This document shows positions 1 through 9,982 of a stretch of 33,287 bases of DNA, piece after piece. The first letter of the stretch is position 1; each line of letters starts with the position of its first letter. Source of the DNA: Pigoraptor chileana (lineage: Eukaryota; Opisthokonta; Filasterea); the NCBI GenBank assembly GCA_943704495.1, contig CALSCR010000623.1, forward strand, positions 1-33,287, written 5' to 3'. The position numbers and the translations under genes were made by a program. The notes beneath the pieces are model-generated. The model saw nothing but the letters and a program-made list of their open reading frames with translations. It ran no database searches and had not been told where the DNA came from.

Positions 1-74
<74 letters not shown>
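1..74. repeat. (GT)n microsatellite, about 37 units
   Basis: The window opens with an uninterrupted GT dinucleotide run that continues past the left edge. It lies inside the intron preceding the first visible exon of the COX15-like gene, so it is intronic and not telomeric. Other shorter GT/CA runs occur in introns across the window. Confidence 0.97.
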
Positions 75-77
<3 letters not shown>

Positions 78-285
78 GTTTCAATGTATTATCGTTGCTC
101 TCTGTGCAAGTAATGTGCGCATGATTTTGTGTGATGTGATGGTTCTGACGTTCTGTTGATTTAGTATCGTGCTCACTTGTGTGCACCTATTCATTTCACA
201 ACTATCCACAACTCAACACCCACACAACACCCACGCAACACCTCCCACGCAACACCCACCCTCACGCATGCTATGTTTGATGCAG

Positions 286-825
286 GGACTCACGACGGCA
301 GCCGCTGTGGCCGGCCTGTGGGCAGCATCCCGGCCGATTGCACTTGGCCCACGTGCCCGCCTCGCCTCCAACGCCATGCTTGGGATGGTTGCAGTGCAGG
401 TGCGTCTGTGGCAGCACCGTCCTACTTCGTTGTGTTTTGGATTTTGTGTGTGTGTGTGTTTTCGCGTTGTTCACAGTGCGTTGTTGCCGATCACATGGAG
501 AGTTTCTGGAAAAGATGGATGGATGAGTGTATATTGGCAATCCGTGGTGATATTTGCTGACAGTCGAATTGTATCACCATCACATCATCGTGCGTGTGCG
601 TGTCTGTGCATAACTCTTTCCCTTCCCTTCCATGCCCTGTCCTGTGCCTCTTTATCCACACGCCATCGCCACATTCATCGTCCACCCACGCAGGTGACAC
701 TGGGCATATCAACTCTCATCTTTTTTGTGCCGACGCCCATTGCGGCGCTTCACCAGTCCGGATCACTCACGCTCCTGTCCATTGCTCTGTGGTTTGTCCA
801 CGAGCTCAAGCGCATCGCAAAGTGA
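286..825 (+). CDS. COX15: COX15-like heme A synthase, last two exons (5' part outside window)
   Basis: Heme A synthase converts heme O to heme A for cytochrome c oxidase, in the mitochondrial inner membrane. Two exons are visible: 286-399 (after an acceptor ending gatgcag) and 694-825 (after cacgcag), with stop TGA at 823-825. Both are phase 0 and join in one frame. The joined sequence reads GLTTAAAVAGLWAASRPIAL, then VQVTLGISTLIFFVPTPIAA and LHQSGSLTLLSIAL. This matches the C-terminus of animal COX15 (VGLGISTLLMYVPTPLAATHQSGSLALL), including the conserved heme-ligand histidine in the LHQSG motif. Two hydrophobic segments correspond to the last two transmembrane helices of the family. The upstream exons lie beyond the left edge, and bases 1-285 are intron. 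The family call is from sequence likeness; activity is inferred. Prokaryotic CtaA is the only close alternative, but introns and the COX15-type C-terminus favour COX15. Confidence 0.85.
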   Translation, partial: GLTTAAAVAGLWAASRPIALGPRARLASNAMLGMVAVQVRLWQHRPTSLCFGFCVCVCFRVVHSALLPITWRVSGKDGWMSVYWQSVVIFADSRIVSPSHHRACACLCITLSLPFHALSCASLSTRHRHIHRPPTQVTLGISTLIFFVPTPIAALHQSGSLTLLSIALWFVHELKRIAK

Positions 826-1505
826 AGAGTGTGCGGCGCAGTCTATTCTTTGATGCTCATCAGAAGTTTAGACTGATGCTAGCAGTAATCTGAGTGCCCC
901 AATGAGATGCAATACTGACTCGGTAGCTATACGGCATTAGGCCACATCGTCCCCTTCTACAAATAACACACTCATATCATCCTTTGGTCTCAGCGGTGGC
1001 GGTTGGAACGATCGTTCTGTGGTGTCCACCGACCTCAATGCCACTCGGCGGACTGTCTGTGTTTGTTGTTTGGGGTTGTATATGACTGTATCAGGACAAC
1101 GGAAATGATTTGAGGCGATCAGAGGAATGTATGTGATTGTATGGATAGTATACGACTGTATGTATGGAATTTTGTTTTGTGTCTGAATAGGAAGTGAGAC
1201 TATTACTTGGCCGAGTTAGTCTGACACTCTCGCTATTTTTATTATGTAATTATTATGTAACAAATAGAACGAGATTGTTGTAACATAGCTGACCATCGCG
1301 CACGTGACCGCCCACACACCCGTGAAGTCAGTGAAGTGGAGTGACCTTCAATGTAGAGACCCTTTCATAGGAGCTTGCACAGAGTCTTCGTCTCATTTTC
1401 TCAACAAAAAAAATTGCTGTCCGTGCGAACAAAAACAACGCATTCCCATCGCGAATGTTTGCATGACAGAGGCATGGAGATGTTGTAACGGCTGAACAAG
1501 GGACG
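826..1505. other. Intergenic region, COX15-like 3' side to TTL-like 5' side
   Basis: About 680 bp with no supported gene. It should hold the 3' UTR of the COX15-like gene and the promoter/5' UTR of the TTL-like gene. Three near-identical 14-mers of form GTATRYGAYTGTAT lie at 1078-1091, 1129-1142 and 1148-1161, and a short direct repeat of attatgtaa lies near 1241-1260. No clear TATA box or AATAAA could be assigned. Confidence 0.6.
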
Positions 1506-3368
1506 ATGGATCGTGACGGAGGTCAGCCTCCGTTACACACACAACATGAAGCGCACATTCCCGCCACGGCAACGGCGTTTCCATCAGCGCCAGACACCGC
1601 AACGCATACTTTGCCGTCATCATTTCCCGGGCGTCTGCTGTCTCTCTTGCATTTTGGGCCGCTTTTAAGGCGACGTTGGCGCATCATTGCCCCACTTTGT
1701 ATTGTGATGACACTGTTGTACTGCATCGTCCAGATGCGTCGACCGGAACTATGGGAATCTCCTGGCGCTGCCCGTGGCCTACTCGGTGAACACGTACGAG
1801 TGGAGAACTTGGAACCGTTGTCGCAACAAAATGGCGTATCCGCACGATCGGGTGGTGCAGAGTCATCGAATGCTATGAATGCCGTGGCTGGTGGACCGGC
1901 AGTGTTGCCGGACGACCAGAGTGTGTTATTACAAAGTGTGTTCGAAATGGGTTCCAACGACAACGTCAGGCCGCTTGTACGCCTCTCTGTTTGCGAAGTT
2001 GACATGCTCCGCGAGGCGCATCGCGTGATGTGGTCATGGATGCAGCCGCGCTTTTGCGATAACTGCACAGACTACGATGTCGACATGCGTTTGCGACCGT
2101 ATGGTGTGTGTGGACAGCGCCTGTCAAACGACCACTTTCGTCACTCCCTCATCGACACTTCCTCCCACCGCAGCAGCAATGAAGACGCCCCCCGTGTCTT
2201 CGATCCTCCCACGCGCGCACTTCCTGGACAACCTCGCTTTGTGAATGATGTGCCATGGATCAGGCGCGTCATATCAACAAAGTCGTCGTTCTGCAGCCTC
2301 GGCATGTCCCTTGGCGTTGGACCCCGCTGCTACTCGTGCCCATGCCCGTCCCTCTCGTTTGAGGTGTTGGAGGGACGTCGCTGGATGTGGAAACCGAACC
2401 TGGCGTCGTCGTCGGCAGGTCTGCGCCTGATCAGCACTGTGCCCCAATTTGTGTCCGTACAGTCGACGGCAGGCTCCCTCGTCGAGTTCCTTGACAATCC
2501 TCTCGTCATGACAAACCCCGCGTCCAACCGAACGAACAAAATTGACCTCCGTGTGTATGGATTCATCTCGGACTCTGGCACTTTCTTACAGACATGGGTG
2601 CACGCAAGCGCCATACTTTACCGCACTTCCCCAAACTTCCAAGATTACAATGCGAGCGATCCAGACATCGGTGCGCACGTGACAAACAGCGGGCCGGCGT
2701 TTTATAAAAAGGAATACATAGCGCCGTCGTCACGTGATTTTTCGACGTCGTTTTCCACGTGGGGCACTCTGAAAAAGCTGCGACGGATCGCACCTCCGGG
2801 CGTTGTTGGTCGCCTGGACGGCGTCGTCTCAGAGGCGTGCCGTCTGCACACCGTTGCCTTTGGTGCGGCGCCACGTCCCCCGGTGTCCTCCAGTGACCAA
2901 CGCGAGATAGCAAACACGCACTTCCAGGCGTTTGTGACGGACATGTATCTCTCCGCCGGCGGGGAGATGCTCATCGTGGACCCGCACATACACACGCCGT
3001 TCAAGCCCCTTCGTGAAACAGCCTTCCACCGCGAGTCCCTTGACTTTGACCCGGAACTCTACCGGCCGTCGTTCCACGCGAGTTGGGGGTCGATTTTTGC
3101 CCCTCTGTCCCGACTCGCTGCCGACGGACGCCTTTGGGAGGAGGCGACTGTGGTTGCAAAAGAGTGTGTGTCTCGCATTGCCGAGTGTTCGCATGCATTG
3201 GACGACGACCTCGCACGGCTGGTATCGGATGGCGCAGTCGCAACATTCTTTGGATTTGTGTGGTGCGGCCTGATCGAGGCTGACGCTGCACTTTCTGCAT
3301 GTGTTGCCGCATGCGGTGTGCAGAGAAAGTGGGAGGATTGGGCACGGCGCATTCGATGGCTGCCGTAG
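1506..3368 (+). CDS. Membrane-anchored tubulin-tyrosine-ligase-like (TTL/ATP-grasp) protein, single exon
   Basis: Predicted 620 aa. TTL-family enzymes use an ATP-grasp fold to ligate amino acids to protein tails, classically tubulin. Residues 1-59 form a Pro/Ser-rich tail ending in a basic LLRRRWR stretch, followed by one membrane segment (about 60-77, IIAPLCIVMTLLYCIVQM). The polarity suggests a type II protein with a luminal C-terminal domain. TTL-like motifs appear in family order: RRWMWKPN (lysine 296, like W-x-K-P), VEFLDNPLV followed by KIDLRVYGF (345-353, like the KFDLRIYVLV motif), HVTN (391-394, like HLTN), and FQAFVTDMYL with D479 (like the FGxD motif). The usual LLEVN metal-binding motif is replaced by LIVDPHIHTPF near 489-499, so activity is doubtful. 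Several cysteines (about 163, 184, 187, 202, 263, 275, 278, 280) would suit a secretory-lumen domain. No intron is seen. The family call is an inference from motif order. It could instead be a remote ATP-grasp glycan- or peptide-modifying enzyme. Confidence 0.68.
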   Translation: MDRDGGQPPLHTQHEAHIPATATAFPSAPDTATHTLPSSFPGRLLSLLHFGPLLRRRWRIIAPLCIVMTLLYCIVQMRRPELWESPGAARGLLGEHVRVENLEPLSQQNGVSARSGGAESSNAMNAVAGGPAVLPDDQSVLLQSVFEMGSNDNVRPLVRLSVCEVDMLREAHRVMWSWMQPRFCDNCTDYDVDMRLRPYGVCGQRLSNDHFRHSLIDTSSHRSSNEDAPRVFDPPTRALPGQPRFVNDVPWIRRVISTKSSFCSLGMSLGVGPRCYSCPCPSLSFEVLEGRRWMWKPNLASSSAGLRLISTVPQFVSVQSTAGSLVEFLDNPLVMTNPASNRTNKIDLRVYGFISDSGTFLQTWVHASAILYRTSPNFQDYNASDPDIGAHVTNSGPAFYKKEYIAPSSRDFSTSFSTWGTLKKLRRIAPPGVVGRLDGVVSEACRLHTVAFGAAPRPPVSSSDQREIANTHFQAFVTDMYLSAGGEMLIVDPHIHTPFKPLRETAFHRESLDFDPELYRPSFHASWGSIFAPLSRLAADGRLWEEATVVAKECVSRIAECSHALDDDLARLVSDGAVATFFGFVWCGLIEADAALSACVAACGVQRKWEDWARRIRWLP

Positions 3369-4661
3369 AGCGGGAACATGACGACGCCACTTTGCAATGG
3401 ATGCCCACGGGATGCCGTCGTCGATTGTGGCCCCATAAGAGCTCTCGGAGTTCCGGGAATGCAGCCAAGTGGATATGGACAGACGGAGTGATGGTGTGTG
3501 GACTGGCAGTAGCAGACTGTGCAACGGACGGTGGACAATTCGATCGGACTCCATCACAGTGGGTATGCTCGTTGTAGAAGGATGCCCGCTTGCCTATGCC
3601 CCGAGTGCAGTGACTTGGTTTCGGCTGAGTCTGTCGTCTGCGGCTCTTAATTTCTGCTCGTTGTTGTTTGAATTGTGTATTGTTACTGTATAATATGCTT
3701 ATTATTTATTTCTCAATTGTTTCATTACAGGCCGCCCCGTAGAGGGGTCACCCGCCACTACTGGACAGAAGGAGCCCTCTTGGCCTCAACCGCCCTTCGT
3801 CACCCCCGCCATCATTGCGTTGCTACCTTATTGTGACACTGTCTGAAGTTTCAAGGTGGTGACCAAGTGATCCTGTCGCCTCTACTCGATTACCGCCGCC
3901 AATTTGTGGAGACGATTTGCTCTCGCGAGTGTTTATTGTTTTATATATTTTGACTATTTAATAAGGTATTGTGTTCACACCTTGTGAGCAGCACTTGTCA
4001 ATGACGCCCAATCAACAAATTGACAGAGGTTGATAGCTTCGAGGCTGTTAGTTTGCGCCATCGGGTTTTGGTTGACATGTGTTTGCAGAAAGCGTCATCT
4101 TTTGTAAGATACAACTTAAGGGCACTGGGTTTGTTCCGGCAACTGCAACTGCACAGATTGTGATTGGAAAGATGTTGTGGAAAATGTGCGGCAGTGCATT
4201 CAGGGCCAGAACTTCAGTGAAGCAGCCGAGTAGCTGTTGACTGTGAGTGTCCGGGGCAGAGACGTCGTCAGTTGATGGGGTGATATCTATGCCAGTGTGG
4301 GCCTTTGGTTGGTTGGGAGAGTCCGCAGTAATGAAACCAGGCGAGTGGTATAATTTGCTTCAACATGCACGGAATGGCGGACTGAGAGCGATGAGGAAAG
4401 CCACTAACCACATTCCTGCGATCAGGTCGCCCGTCACAATGTGACCATACTTGACTACATTTTGCTCGATTTGCATTGCAAGTTCACTTGTGCCTCAACA
4501 CAGCAGAGACATGATGAGATAATAGTACAAGTTTATAGTGTATTGGGGTGCGCGCACACCCACACAGTTCAGACCCGTCAGCCAAACGGAGAAAAAGCGA
4601 GTAGCAAAACGTCGAAACTAACCAATTTAGACGGGAGTTCAACGACAGCAGACTCGCAGCC
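3369..4661. other. Intergenic region between convergent TTL-like and UBE3C genes
   Basis: About 1.3 kb with only short ORFs that lack family resemblance. It must hold the 3' UTRs of the two convergent genes. An AT-rich stretch lies at about 3685-3720, and a small CCCC/GGGG hairpin at 3735-3747. I see no RNA gene or mobile element. Confidence 0.55.
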
Positions 4662-7600
4662 CTAGCTGAGATCGAATCCAGCGCCCGATTCAATCGAATA
4701 GAGGAGCTTCTCACGTAACGTGCGCTCGTCCGTAAACTCAGGCAACTTGAGCACGTTCATGCACGTGCTGGCCGTTGGCAGTCGCCCCTCTGAGGCACTC
4801 CCGGCATTCTGAATCAGAAACGGCGGATAAAGCTCCCGAAATCCCAACAGCGGCGGCCTCGAGCACGACGTTGCAAACTTGAGCAGCTTACGCTTCTGTT
4901 CCCGCGAAAAAAGCGCGACGACCCGCCAAAACATAGCGATTGTCGGATGGACATCGGTGAATCCGTTGCCGTAGTTTGTATGGCGGCGGAGATCGTCAAG
5001 ATCCACGGCCGTCTCCGCACCCGATATGATTACCCTCAGCTCATCCTCGTCAAATAGACTCAGCCACTTGAGCTCCATGACGTCCGAGAGACCACGCATG
5101 AACGCAGCCGACTGCGCCCGAATCGACACGTTCAGGCGATAGTTTGCCACAAGGAAGATATACTGCAAGCGGTTCTGGCGTGTGACATCCACGTTGCGGC
5201 CGTTGGGAATGAGGTCAACAATGCGCGTGGAACCAAGCCTGTCATCCCCGACACTGAACGTCAGCGCAAGATCGGCAAAGTCGCCAGTGTAATTCTTTAC
5301 AAAGAAGAGGTGCTTGTGGAGGTCTCTGTCGAGCGATGCAAGGTCCCCAATGTTACTCGGTCGATTGCGAATCTTAGAGAGGAAGAAAGCGGCAAAGGGA
5401 AGCTCGACCAGAATGCGCTCGTACATGGCCTTCCCCACCATCCGTCCAATGAACTCGTAGTGGGCGACGTAGTCTGGGTGCACAGAGCTCACATTGGGAT
5501 TCGGATACAGAAAATTTTCCTCCGTCTGCACGAAAAAGCCAAGCGTCGGATCAAAGGCGTGCTTCACAAATTCGGTGAGAAATTCCTTGAAAAGACCACC
5601 GCCGTCAATCCCCGCCTCATCGAGACCATGTTCGTCCACGAGTGCAATGCGAATCCTGCCTTTGATCGCAAGACCAGCCTTGTTCAGCTGCGAGAAACCG
5701 TCCTCGTAAATAAATGGACGCCGAATCTTGGCAGAGAGCGACGCGAAGAACGGGTGGTCGCGTCCCGACAGCAGCTTGTCGCGATCAATCAACCTCTGCA
5801 AGATTCGAACCCGGTCGACAAATGGTACCACGAAAGGAAGCTCCCGCAGCAGTGAAACAGCCCTCGATGCAATCGAACTCGACGAGGCAGAGAGCGCAGA
5901 GCCGTGCCTGGGTGTTGGAGCGTGCTGTCTGCCAATAGTCGGCGTCTCATGACCACTTGCTGACGGCGCAGAAACCGCCTCTTCGCTTTCACTGTCAAAA
6001 AGCTCGAGAGGGATTTCTTCGGGGCGCACATCAGCGCTTGGGTGGAGCCAGTGTTGCGGGGGGCAAAAGTCAACGCGAATATCTCTCTCACGCAAATCCC
6101 AAAGCAGCGCACTTAGCTCGTGGCGGACAGATAGCAGCCGCTGGACGTCCGCGGGAGCAAGTTCCGACGACTCCATTGTCGGATCATTCACGAGAAAGAG
6201 TGAAACGACGACATCACGCAACACCTGGATAACGCTAACGAGCTCTGCCTGTGCAAACAGCGCACGACCACTGCTTTCATTGAACAATTCCGCGTCCTCG
6301 ACCGTCTTAAGCAGGTGTGCATACCCCGAGCTGAAGAGGCCCAGCAATCCCGCCGCATGCAATGCACCCCTATCATCGCTGCGTCCCTTCAACAGGGGGT
6401 CCAACAATGTCGGACCGCACGCCGACAGCCACAGTTGTCGCAAAATGCGCGGAGCAAACGCAACCGTGTTCAGCACGTCCTCCCTCGCAGTTTTGAAGCG
6501 GAAAATGAGTGCGCTAAGCAGCTCGGCAACCGCCGCAATGTCGGCGGAATCCGGGGGAGGACTCGCACCCATTGTCTGCCAAAGGCGTCTGATGAAATGC
6601 GGCGACATAACCTTAACACCCCTTGCCCATGCCATCGGTTCAATGTGGCCGATCGCCTGCATCGTGGCTTCTTCATCCGAGTCGAGGTCATCGTCGCCCT
6701 CGGCAGACTGAACGGCACTGGCAAGAGCAACGACATTCTTAGGCAGCGCGCGAACAATAGGCAGGAGCACTCGCGCCATTGCGGCGGCAGACGAAGGAGG
6801 AAGCTCAGCAATGGTGTCCATTGTCATCGATACAATATTGCCGAGGAGGGCAAGCGACTGAGCCGTTATCCGCTCCAGAGATTTGATTTCTGCAGGAAGG
6901 TGCTGGGCCAAAGCCGGCAGCAGTTCGGCCATGGGAAGATTCGCACGCACGTACTCGATGACCGGCGCAGGGAACGATGAGAACGACGGGAGGCAGAATA
7001 TACTCAGCGCAAAGCGAGCGAGAGAAGATGGATCGCTGGCGTCAAGAAGCCGCATCGACAGCTCAATTGCTGCGATGGCGAAGCTGCCTGCGGGATCTTG
7101 TGCCTGCAATAATCAGGTCGCACACAGCACATTTCCATTAGCCAGACTTGATCAGTAGCTTCTCGTCCCTCGCTCATTTTACCTCTATTACCGTAAGGGA
7201 GTTTAAAGTCGCCGGGGAATGTGTCTGAGGCGAAAACTGACCGCCGCTTCCATTCGTCAGGACTAGGAAGCTAATACCACAGTCCCACACACAAAATCCA
7301 CTTACCCTTTCCAAGATGAGCCCAATGGTTTCAAAGAGACCGGCAGCGGCGACAGAGGACATGACAGACTTTCTGTATTGTCTGTAACACCGACAAATAG
7401 CCACATGGGTTAGTGGTATATTTTTTCTCATACACAGTGAGATAATAACATGATTCGAGCCAGGTTTTGCGCATTCTGTCATATACACAGAATTTTTCTG
7501 GCGGGTGGACGTCAATTTTAGTCGTAAAAATGTCGCACTCACATAATCTGGGAGGACTGTGCGGGCGAGTTCCACACGCGCTCCTCACTCATAACCACGA

Positions 7601-8867
7601 GGACCTTGAGCAGCACATCCACAGTTGTCGAATCAGCGCCACTGCAGCAGGAATGTTGTCGACAAAAGGAAAGAGACGGAACAACGTCAGTCGCACGAAG
7701 ATCCTCGTCAAAAACATGACCGATCACACACAAACACACACACACAGACACACACACACACAAAGTGGAAAACAGCGGATACAATTCGTTGACAACATTC
7801 CCAGAGGGTGCACCAAGTTCGATTGGAGCCCGTCCACTCACCCGAATACGGCGGCACGTGCCGTGCGCACGCACACGGCGAGAAATTGCTTGATGATGAG
7901 CACAAATCCCGCCATGCGCAAAGAGTCCTGCTCGAGATAGCTCTGGAATGCGAACCCTGATCACAACAGCGGCAAACATGGATTATGTCAGCGCGGATCA
8001 ACCAAAATTTGTGGTTGCAGAATCGAAGCTGCACATGCATGCAGGCTAAAAGCAGATCCAATAAAAGAAACTGCGGCAGTGGAACCGAACAAGGGGCAAA
8101 TTGCCCCTCTTGTGTGAGCTCTCGCTCGCTCGCTCCCAAACATGTGGAGTCCATTTGGCACAGTACCTAAAACACTGACTTGAATCCTACATATCTCTCC
8201 CAAACATGTGTGCCGTCCAGGGCATCGCCAGTAAGACACTATCTGATCCCACATCTTTCTCCAACATGAAGCATGTGGAGTCCAAGAGATAAGACACTGA
8301 ACTGATCTCTCTTAAACCCACCCTGCTGTTGGACAGCCTGAATGACTGCACGCGCACCCTGTTCCACCCGACGCCAATCGTCCTGCCTCGCTTCGCTGGC
8401 AAAAAACACGAGACTCCGCAGGGCAGTGTGCATGTCTGCAACGGAGTGGAACGCCCCTGTGGCAGACGCAAATGCAGCCGCGTTCGCATCCCATGCATGC
8501 CTTGCAGCATTGCGATGCAGTCGAATCTCGGCACGACTCCTGTAGAAAGCCTGTATTACAGTAGAGGAAGCAAAAACACAAGATTAAACATAGATCCACT
8601 TGCGCTTTCATATATCAGACGTCGTTCTTAGCGATCATATCTAGCGACACAGCGAGCAAATTATCAACAGCGAAAGGAAAGAGCGCGAGAACAGACTGTG
8701 GCGCCCACCTGAATCTTGCGAGCGCACTTTTGATGCTTCGCTTCTAGCTCTCTCGCCGCACGCGCTGCACGCTTATCCTCCACGAGCGTGGATTTGTTTT
8801 GAGCACGCGAGCTAGCCCCACCAAGGCTTACAACGCGCCGGCTTTTCACAGAGCCGTCGAAAAACAT
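4662..8867 (-). CDS. UBE3C: UBE3C-type HECT E3 ubiquitin ligase, complete, six exons
   Basis: HECT E3 ligases accept ubiquitin on a cysteine and pass it to substrates; UBE3C/Hul5 works with the proteasome. Exons on the minus strand are 8709-8867, 8322-8550, 7842-7956, 7543-7641, 7306-7372 and 4662-7103. All have GT-AG borders and the phases agree, giving about 1,036 aa (human UBE3C is 1,083). The start at 8867 gives MFFDGSVKSRRVVSLGGASS, matching the family N-terminus (MFSFEGDFKTRPKVSLGGAS). An IQ motif (ARKIQAFYRSRAEIRLHR) is split by intron 1. The middle is helical and contains an acidic patch, EGDDDLDSDEEA. The HECT lobe begins with LDEAGIDGGGLFKEFL and ends with SCSRPPLLGFRELYPPF and RLPTASTCMNVLKLPEF; the catalytic cysteine is about residue 1004. 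The last residues, GAGFDLS, match the conserved C-terminal tail. The TASTCMN context fits UBE3C better than UBE3B. Exon 5 could alternatively begin 9 bases earlier, at 7381, without changing frame. Confidence 0.93.
8141..8314 (-). repeat. Three tandem diverged copies of a short interspersed repeat (copies A-C), in UBE3C intron 2
   Basis: Copies lie at about 8141-8199, 8204-8263 and 8272-8314. Copy A, read on the plus strand, has TGGAGTCCATTTGGCACAG followed by CACTGACTTGAATCCTACA, the reverse complement of the repeat seen in RAD17 and phosphatase introns. Copies B and C are more diverged but keep GTAAGACACT / ATAAGACACT and TGATC..CTCT. They are separated by CTCTCC and AACATG spacers. Copy C reaches the intron 2 donor (8316-8321). 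Copy A is clear; B and C are moderate. Confidence 0.75.
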
Positions 8868-9982
8868 TTTCAAAAAGTGAACTGTGAAAATGTCGTTGAG
8901 GTCTGTGTGTGTGTGTGTGGGAAGTAACTGACGAATGACAGGTTCTAGTTCCGCTACTTGCTCGACAGCGCCATCATCGCGGGCACAAATCATACAATAA
9001 ATGGGAGCTAGAGGGTCGAAAGAGAAGGGCTGTCCCACTGCCGAGAACCAACACGTATTGAAGTGGATCTGAAACAAGTAACAAAATCACTCCTTATCGA
9101 GCAAGCAGTAAATCCACCAAGTCAATCCCTCGCAATTTTCACTATTGCTCAATCAGTAAATTTGATAGTATTCCAGTACACCTGACATAGAAACACTTAA
9201 TATAACCTGTGGAGAGTAAGGCATCACCGGATTTGATTTGTGACAGACACAATTTTCAGAAAATGGATTGCGTGTTCCTCGCCGTGACAAAGCGTCACCA
9301 AAAATTGCTGCCTGTTCGCGGAGGTAACACTCAAGGGCCCATTTATTTAAAAATGAGACCAAAAAACATACTAATTTCCCACATTCAGTCCAAGCTAAAA
9401 AAAAGCATCAGCTGTATGATCATCACGTGACTCACCCGCTTGTTTTAGGCGAGATTTCGGTGGATTAAAATCCGTGGAACGGCGGTCACCGATGATCGCA
9501 CAGCCAACTGACAGAGTTGGACATTCATTGGTCCTTTTTCGTTTGCTCTCTCAGTTCAAATGAATGCAAAAGGGTTAGGGTCAACGGCCCAAAAGGGTCA
9601 AAAGGGTCAACGGCCCCGCAGCAGCCTCCGAATGCTACACGTGCTTCCCTACATTCGGCATGTCAGGGTCCAAACCGTTGTTGACAGGACTAGCCACTCG
9701 CACGGACTGTCCGTTCCAAACCGAAACTACGACGCCTCTGTTCCACCACGCTGGCACTGAGAAGGACTGACTCCGAAAATGAGGTTTCCGCGAAATGCAC
9801 CAAAACCGTGCTGAACACTGTCGTGTCGAGATGCCATTGATCTTTTTCAAGATGCACACAGCGCAGATCCAAACTGTACAAGGCAACCGAAGTCCCGCTG
9901 CAACTGTTGACCGTCTTTTCTTGTCAATTACTCTGAACACATGACGGCCAGGCTGGGCTTCTGTCGCTAAGGATCGTCAAGA
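8868..9982. promoter_or_regulatory. Divergent intergenic region between UBE3C and the receptor tyrosine kinase
   Basis: About 1.1 kb between two genes transcribed away from each other, so both promoters should lie here. A short TG run sits at about 8904-8920. A 13-bp direct repeat, GGGTCAACGGCCC, occurs at 9578-9590 and 9604-9616 within a run of AAAAGGGTCA-like units, 370-400 bp upstream of the kinase start. No TATA box or initiator could be assigned with confidence. The small ORFs in this stretch have no recognisable likeness. Confidence 0.5.

Noticed and set aside
1-74. GT tract as telomere or chromosome end
   Set aside because: It is a plain dinucleotide run inside a COX15 intron, with coding sequence continuing beyond the edge; telomere units would be longer and G-rich on one strand.
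4662-8867. UBE3B rather than UBE3C
   Set aside because: The N-terminal KSRRVVSLGGASS and the C-terminal TASTCMNVLKLPEF, plus the absence of the UBE3B insertion before the catalytic loop, fit UBE3C better.
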